64,000 nt of DNA from Ulvibacter litoralis (GTDB lineage Bacteria; Bacteroidota; Bacteroidia; Flavobacteriales; Flavobacteriaceae). The notes under the pieces are model-generated. The model had not been told where the DNA came from and made no database searches. It worked only from the letters and a program-made list of their open reading frames with translations. Both the position numbers and the translations under genes were made by a program. Positions within the stretch are counted from its first letter, which is position 1. The number at the start of each line of letters is the position of its first letter. The stretch spans positions 124,001 to 188,000 of the forward strand of contig NZ_FNBA01000001.1 in assembly GCF_900102055.1 (NCBI RefSeq), in the 5' to 3' direction. Shown here piece after piece: positions 60,157 to 64,000 of the stretch.

Positions 60157-61197
60157 TTACGATTTATTTGCCAATTGACCACAAGCTGCGTCAATGTCTT
60201 TTCCACGACTTCTTCGAACGGTTACAGGGATTCTGTAGCGCTCCAACGTATTTATATACGCATCTATCGCGGTACTTTTGGCTTGTTGAAACTCTCCATC
60301 GTCGATAGGATTGTATTCAATCAAATTTACTTTACAAGGCACGGCTTTACAGAACTGCACCAAAGCTTCAATCGCTTCAGTGTTATCGTTTATTCCGTCC
60401 CAAACAATGTATTCGTAAGTGATTTTTCGGTTGGTTTTTTCATACCAATAAATCAGCGAATCTTTTAAATCGGGCAACGTAAAACTTTTTGCAAAGGGCA
60501 TTATTTGCTCTCGCGTTTCCTGAATTGCCGAGTGCAACGAAACTGCCAAATGGAATTTCACTTCATCATCGGCCAATTTCCGAATCATTTTAGGAACCCC
60601 AGAAGTTGAAACAGTAATTCGCTTTGGAGACATTCCTAAACCACCTTCCGAAGTAATCTTATCGATTGACTCTAGAACATTCTTATAGTTCATTAAGGGT
60701 TCTCCCATCCCCATAAACACAATATTAGAAAGGGGTCTGTCATGGTACAACCTACTTTCTTTATCAATAGCGACTACCTGATCGTAAATCTCATCAGGAT
60801 TTAGGTTTCGCATTCGTTTTAAACGAGAGGTCGCACAAAATTTACAATCCAAACTACACCCCACTTGCGAAGAAACACAGGCAGTTGTTCTGTTTTTGGT
60901 AGGTATCAACACCGATTCTACGATGAGTCCGTCGTGTAATTTTACGGCATTTTTAACGGTACCATCGTTACTACGTTGGATGTTATCAACTTCAATATGA
61001 TTGATCACATAATTGGCTTCTAAATGGGCACGTGTTTCCTTAGAGATATTTGTCATATCCTCAAAACGGTGTATTCCTTTACTCCACAGCCACTCATATA
61101 CTTGATTACCACGGAATGCTTTGTCACCAATACTTTCAAAGAAAACGCGTAGGTCTTCTTTGGAAAGTGATCTTATATCTTTTTTTTCTGAAGTCAT
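60157..61197 (-). CDS. rlmN: 23S rRNA (adenine(2503)-C(2))-methyltransferase
   Basis: RlmN is a radical SAM enzyme that methylates A2503 of 23S rRNA and A37 of some tRNAs. From the ATG at 61197 the protein has 346 residues. It shows the N-terminal accessory domain (KEDLRVFFESIGDKAFRGNQVYEWLW), the radical-SAM cluster CSLDCKFCATSRLKRM with its CxxxCxxC Cys (QVGCSLDCKFC), VFMGMGEPLMNYKNVL, and the catalytic Cys near the end (DIDAACGQLANKS). The frame is open a further 8 codons upstream, but MTSEKKDIRSLSKEDL is the usual start in this phylum. It ends 7 nt from the convergent lipoprotein gene. Confidence 0.95.
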   Translation of the reverse strand: MTSEKKDIRSLSKEDLRVFFESIGDKAFRGNQVYEWLWSKGIHRFEDMTNISKETRAHLEANYVINHIEVDNIQRSNDGTVKNAVKLHDGLIVESVLIPTKNRTTACVSSQVGCSLDCKFCATSRLKRMRNLNPDEIYDQVVAIDKESRLYHDRPLSNIVFMGMGEPLMNYKNVLESIDKITSEGGLGMSPKRITVSTSGVPKMIRKLADDEVKFHLAVSLHSAIQETREQIMPFAKSFTLPDLKDSLIYWYEKTNRKITYEYIVWDGINDNTEAIEALVQFCKAVPCKVNLIEYNPIDDGEFQQAKSTAIDAYINTLERYRIPVTVRRSRGKDIDAACGQLANKS

Positions 61198-61310
61198 TGA
61201 ATGCAAAAATACAGAATTCAATATTCAATTATGCCTATTCAAGATGCAAACTTCTGAATAGCACTTCTGAATAGAAAAAAGGAGTGGCAAAATAAAAAGG
61301 ATAAGAAATA

Positions 61311-62966
61311 TTATCGTTCTACAACAATCTTCTTAGTGATTGTAGATTCAGAATCGGCATCTAAAAGATACAAGAAGTAAATCCCTTCGTTAAAACTTTC
61401 AAGAGAGATAGTGTTCATTGTATTCGACAAAGAACCTTCCATTAATTTCTGACCTAATGTAGAAAATAACTTGAACGACAAATTAGGGAATCTACTGTTT
61501 AAGACTGTAATGTTAGTAGCCGTTGGATTAGGGTAAATTTCAAGTGCCCCAATTTCTTGAACTTCTGGTACGTTCAGAATATTTTGTAAAGATTCAGTGC
61601 TAGAAATACCACTTCCCGTAGGATCTAACCAATCGCTTAATCTTGTTTCTGGTGTTGCACCCGCATTCCATGAAACGCCAAACCTTCCGTAGATATCATA
61701 ATCGTTATTGTTCTGAAACCCGTCGCAGAAAGATTGCCCAGCATATAACTGCCCAATAATTTTACCGTCTTGATTAAATAAAGGAGAACCTGACGAACCA
61801 CTTTCGGTAGTTCCAATTTCCCAGCCATCGCCTGTTCCAACCGACACACCACCAATAAGCCAGACTTCAGTTCCGTTGGCGTTTTCTTTCACAGCACCAG
61901 AATCGTCTCGACAAATTTTCATGATATCTCCATTAGGATGATGAATCCCTACTTCGAATAAAGGGTTTTCGTCTCTATTATCCCAACCGGCAAAGGTAAC
62001 ATCCCACGATTCCGGAATTGCATTATACATTTCGACCAGCGCAAAATCTGTTAGCGCATTGTTTGCTTTTAATTCGGCACCACTCATGGTAAAATTCGTT
62101 TGCAAATCTGGACTTTCTTCGCCCGTTGCGCACACAGGCCCTGGACTCATCCAATTAAACCGAACGGTCCAAAAAGCAGGATCGCTATTATCCAAACAGT
62201 GATTTGCGGTAAGTAAATACGGTGTTTTGTCTGCTTGCGAATTGTTCACTAAAGCGGCAGAACACAAATAGCCATTTCCTAAGGTTAATAAAGCAACTGC
62301 TTTTTTTACCACATCTTTTTTACTGTCAAAATCATCTCCAATAGGACAATTTACATCATAATTACATGCTCCAGAATCATTCATACCGCGATTTGCTCCT
62401 ACAAATTGAGAAACACGATCCATTCGATATCCATGAATTATACTACCAATAGAAATATTCGCCTCTTCATTCACACTCTCTGGCTCAAAATATTCAATCC
62501 AGATTAGATCTCCTGTCACAAACCAAGATCCTAATATTTTATTGGCTCGGTTTTGTTTAGAAGAATAGGTCTGTGACACTTCAGAACGATCGCTATTATA
62601 AAGATGAAGTGTTGTTCCTTTTGGCAAGTAGAAACTATTAAAATTCACACTTAAATTAAGTGCGTTTGGCGATTTTATAGCACCGCGCCATATTCTTCCA
62701 ATATTCGGAATGTCTGTCCATTGGCCTGTTTCAGAAAAATCGATATCAAGCCTTCTTTCAACTCCATAACGCCAAGGAAGTGTTTTATCTAAATCATTTA
62801 TACTATCCTCTACAGCCAAAGCTTCTAAGTTAATAGACGGAAGCTGAACAATAGGAACATTTGTTGTGATAGGTAGTCGCCAACTAACAGGAACTGTTTC
62901 TATCTCTTGCGAAAAAGAGCTTAGAACAGTAAAGCAGATAAAACATAGAAGTAAAAATCGTTTCAC
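61311..62966 (-). CDS. Trypsin-like serine protease with type IX sorting domain
   Basis: The 551-residue secreted protease has a signal peptide (MKRFLLLCFICFTVLSSFSQ), an N-terminal beta-rich part, and a chymotrypsin-fold domain with catalytic His256 (YLLTANHCLD), an Asp in NNALTDFALVEM, and Ser392 in GSSGSPLFNQDGK. The architecture fits lysyl-endopeptidase-like Bacteroidota proteases, though Lys specificity is not proven. It ends in a type A sorting domain from about 475 (LEIYPNPTATNITVLNSR ... SITKKIVVER). It is another cargo for the PorU/PorV system. It follows no operon partner. Confidence 0.92.
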   Translation of the reverse strand: MKRFLLLCFICFTVLSSFSQEIETVPVSWRLPITTNVPIVQLPSINLEALAVEDSINDLDKTLPWRYGVERRLDIDFSETGQWTDIPNIGRIWRGAIKSPNALNLSVNFNSFYLPKGTTLHLYNSDRSEVSQTYSSKQNRANKILGSWFVTGDLIWIEYFEPESVNEEANISIGSIIHGYRMDRVSQFVGANRGMNDSGACNYDVNCPIGDDFDSKKDVVKKAVALLTLGNGYLCSAALVNNSQADKTPYLLTANHCLDNSDPAFWTVRFNWMSPGPVCATGEESPDLQTNFTMSGAELKANNALTDFALVEMYNAIPESWDVTFAGWDNRDENPLFEVGIHHPNGDIMKICRDDSGAVKENANGTEVWLIGGVSVGTGDGWEIGTTESGSSGSPLFNQDGKIIGQLYAGQSFCDGFQNNNDYDIYGRFGVSWNAGATPETRLSDWLDPTGSGISSTESLQNILNVPEVQEIGALEIYPNPTATNITVLNSRFPNLSFKLFSTLGQKLMEGSLSNTMNTISLESFNEGIYFLYLLDADSESTITKKIVVER

Positions 62967-63049
62967 TCGTAAGGTTTGTTAGTTAGCAAACAATCATACT
63001 AAAATAGCTATTTAAATTGGGATTTGAAAATCAATTTGTTACAAAATAA

Positions 63050-63076
63050 AAAACCCCGATGAAACATCGGGGTTTT
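63050..63076. terminator. Terminator of queA
   Basis: Perfect 12-bp stem AAAACCCCGATG (63050-63061) with CATCGGGGTTTT (63065-63076) and a 3-nt loop. It sits 21 nt after the queA stop on the minus strand and has T-runs for termination in that direction. Confidence 0.88.
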
Positions 63077-63097
63077 AGTAGAATTATTGAACGTTAC

Positions 63098-64000
63098 TTA
63101 GATAATAAGCATTGCGTCTCCGTAGGTATAGAACCTGTATTTTTCTTTAATTGCTTCATCGTACGCTTTCTTAATAAAATCGTGTCCTGCGAATGCAGAA
63201 ACCATCATTAATAAAGTTGATTTTGGCGTATGGAAGTTCGTTATCATCGCATTTGCAATACTAAAATCGTATGGAGGAAAAATAAACTTATTTGTCCAAC
63301 CCGAATATGCATTTAATCTATATCCTGAAGACACCGAGCTTTCTAGAGCACGCATTGCAGTTGTACCTACAGCACACACACGTTTTTTTCTTTCAATCCC
63401 GTTGTTGATAATTTTTGCTGCAGCTTCATCAATGATCATCTCTTCAGAATCCATTTTATGCTTCGAAAGGTCTTCAACCTCAACAGAGCTAAACGTACCT
63501 AGACCTACGTGAAGTGTTACTTCCGCAAAGTCAATTCCTTTTATCTCTAAACGTTTTAGCAAATGCTTCGAAAAGTGCAATCCAGCAGTTGGTGCTGCTA
63601 CTGCTCCTTCATTTTTTGCAAAAATAGTTTGGTAACGCTCTGCATCTTCTGGCTCTACCTCTCTTTTAATGTATTTTGGAAGTGGCGTTTCACCAAGTTC
63701 GGTTAGTTTATTTCTAAACTCTTCATACGAACCATCAAACAAGAAACGCAATGTTCTTCCTCTTGAAGTTGTATTATCGATTACTTCAGCAACTAATGTT
63801 TCGTCATCGCCAAAGTATAATTTATTTCCAATTCTAATTTTACGTGCAGGATCTACCAACACATCCCAAAGACGTGTCTCAGGATTTAACTCACGCAACA
63901 AAAACACTTCGATTCTCGCTCCTGTTTTTTCTTTATTTCCGAACAAACGTGCTGGAAAAACTTTTGTGTTATTAAGAACCAAAACATCATCTTCTTCAAA
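63098..64000 (-). CDS. queA: tRNA preQ1(34) S-adenosylmethionine ribosyltransferase-isomerase, N-terminus cut by window edge
   Basis: QueA builds epoxyqueuosine on tRNA by transferring the ribosyl group of SAM to preQ1. The frame is open to the last base of the window, so 301 residues are visible and the start lies beyond 64000. The visible part begins [21 protein letters not shown] and contains [46 protein letters not shown] and [24 protein letters not shown], all typical of QueA. The C-terminus ([15 protein letters not shown]) is complete. Confidence 0.95.
   Translation of the reverse strand, partial: FEEDDVLVLNNTKVFPARLFGNKEKTGARIEVFLLRELNPETRLWDVLVDPARKIRIGNKLYFGDDETLVAEVIDNTTSRGRTLRFLFDGSYEEFRNKLTELGETPLPKYIKREVEPEDAERYQTIFAKNEGAVAAPTAGLHFSKHLLKRLEIKGIDFAEVTLHVGLGTFSSVEVEDLSKHKMDSEEMIIDEAAAKIINNGIERKKRVCAVGTTAMRALESSVSSGYRLNAYSGWTNKFIFPPYDFSIANAMITNFHTPKSTLLMMVSAFAGHDFIKKAYDEAIKEKYRFYTYGDAMLII

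Noticed and set aside
61251-61274. Tandem repeat CTTCTGAATAG (two copies, 13-nt period) downstream of rlmN's start region
   Set aside because: Only two copies and both of common AT-rich content; no evidence for function or a repeat array.
1-64000. CRISPR array or insertion sequence
   Set aside because: No set of regularly spaced 24-40-bp direct repeats and no transposase or cas-like ORF was found in the window.

Overview
The window is a 64 kb chromosomal segment from a member of the Bacteroidota, almost certainly a marine Flavobacteriaceae. Four things support this. It carries core type IX secretion and gliding genes (porV, porU, gldJ) in the flavobacterial order next to murF. Several predicted exported proteins end in a C-terminal 'YPNP' type A sorting domain. 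Promoters have the Bacteroidota form TTG/TTTG, 19-21 nt, TAnnTTTG. The DNA is AT-rich with many SusE/TapB/LysS-type family members typical of the group. An NhaD Na+/H+ antiporter and an NAD-type glutamate/leucine dehydrogenase fit a marine habitat. I cannot name the genus. No rRNA, CRISPR array, prophage or intact insertion sequence was seen; one tRNA (Val, anticodon TAC) is present.

Layout. 1-735: end of a PepSY membrane protein. 732-4142: a short-chain dehydrogenase and the pyruvate dehydrogenase E1-alpha and E2 genes. 4459-13243: cdd, porV and porU on the minus strand, divergent from gldJ and murF. 13526-14403: a three-gene cell-envelope stress-type cassette (YtxH-like, holin-like, small protein). 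14621: tRNA-Val. 14742-24373: a long minus-strand run of anmK, glutamate-type dehydrogenase, nhaD, exbB, exbD, tonB, a BNR-repeat exported protein and folC. 24552: acyl-CoA dehydrogenase. 26028-34151: a six-gene plus-strand cluster (long coiled-coil protein, unknown protein, AAA+ ATPase, unknown protein, two membrane proteins), which is the best candidate here for an undescribed system. 34819-44656: S9 peptidase, a pair of related small membrane proteins, a putative porin, rnhB, a large envelope protein and lipB. 44942-55152: two secreted metallopeptidases with sorting domains around small lipoproteins, a YqaE-type mini-protein, a membrane-anchored LuxR-type regulator, a thioredoxin/TPR protein and lysS. 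55234-64000: a YiaAB protein, a TPR-like protein, a toroid-fold protein, an FnIII/cytochrome c lipoprotein, rlmN, a trypsin-like secreted protease and the 3' part of queA.

How genes work together. PorU and PorV form the outer-membrane sortase complex that cleaves and anchors type A sorting-domain cargo. Four such cargo proteins lie in the same window (15966-18458, 44942-47197, 52999-55152, 61311-62966). ExbB/ExbD/TonB would energise outer-membrane transport. PdhA/PdhC are two of the pyruvate dehydrogenase subunits; E1-beta and E3 are not here.

The main unexplained structures are the AAA+/coiled-coil cluster with two dyads upstream, and dispersed intergenic repeats (19368-19439 with 25765-25874; 32311-32445 with 27412-27440). 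There is also a strongly over-represented 8-mer (TTCCGAAG / CTTCGGAA) spread across genes in all frames, and a folC gene whose homologous N-terminus has no standard start codon. All coordinates, residue counts and motif calls were made by reading the sequence; no database search was run.
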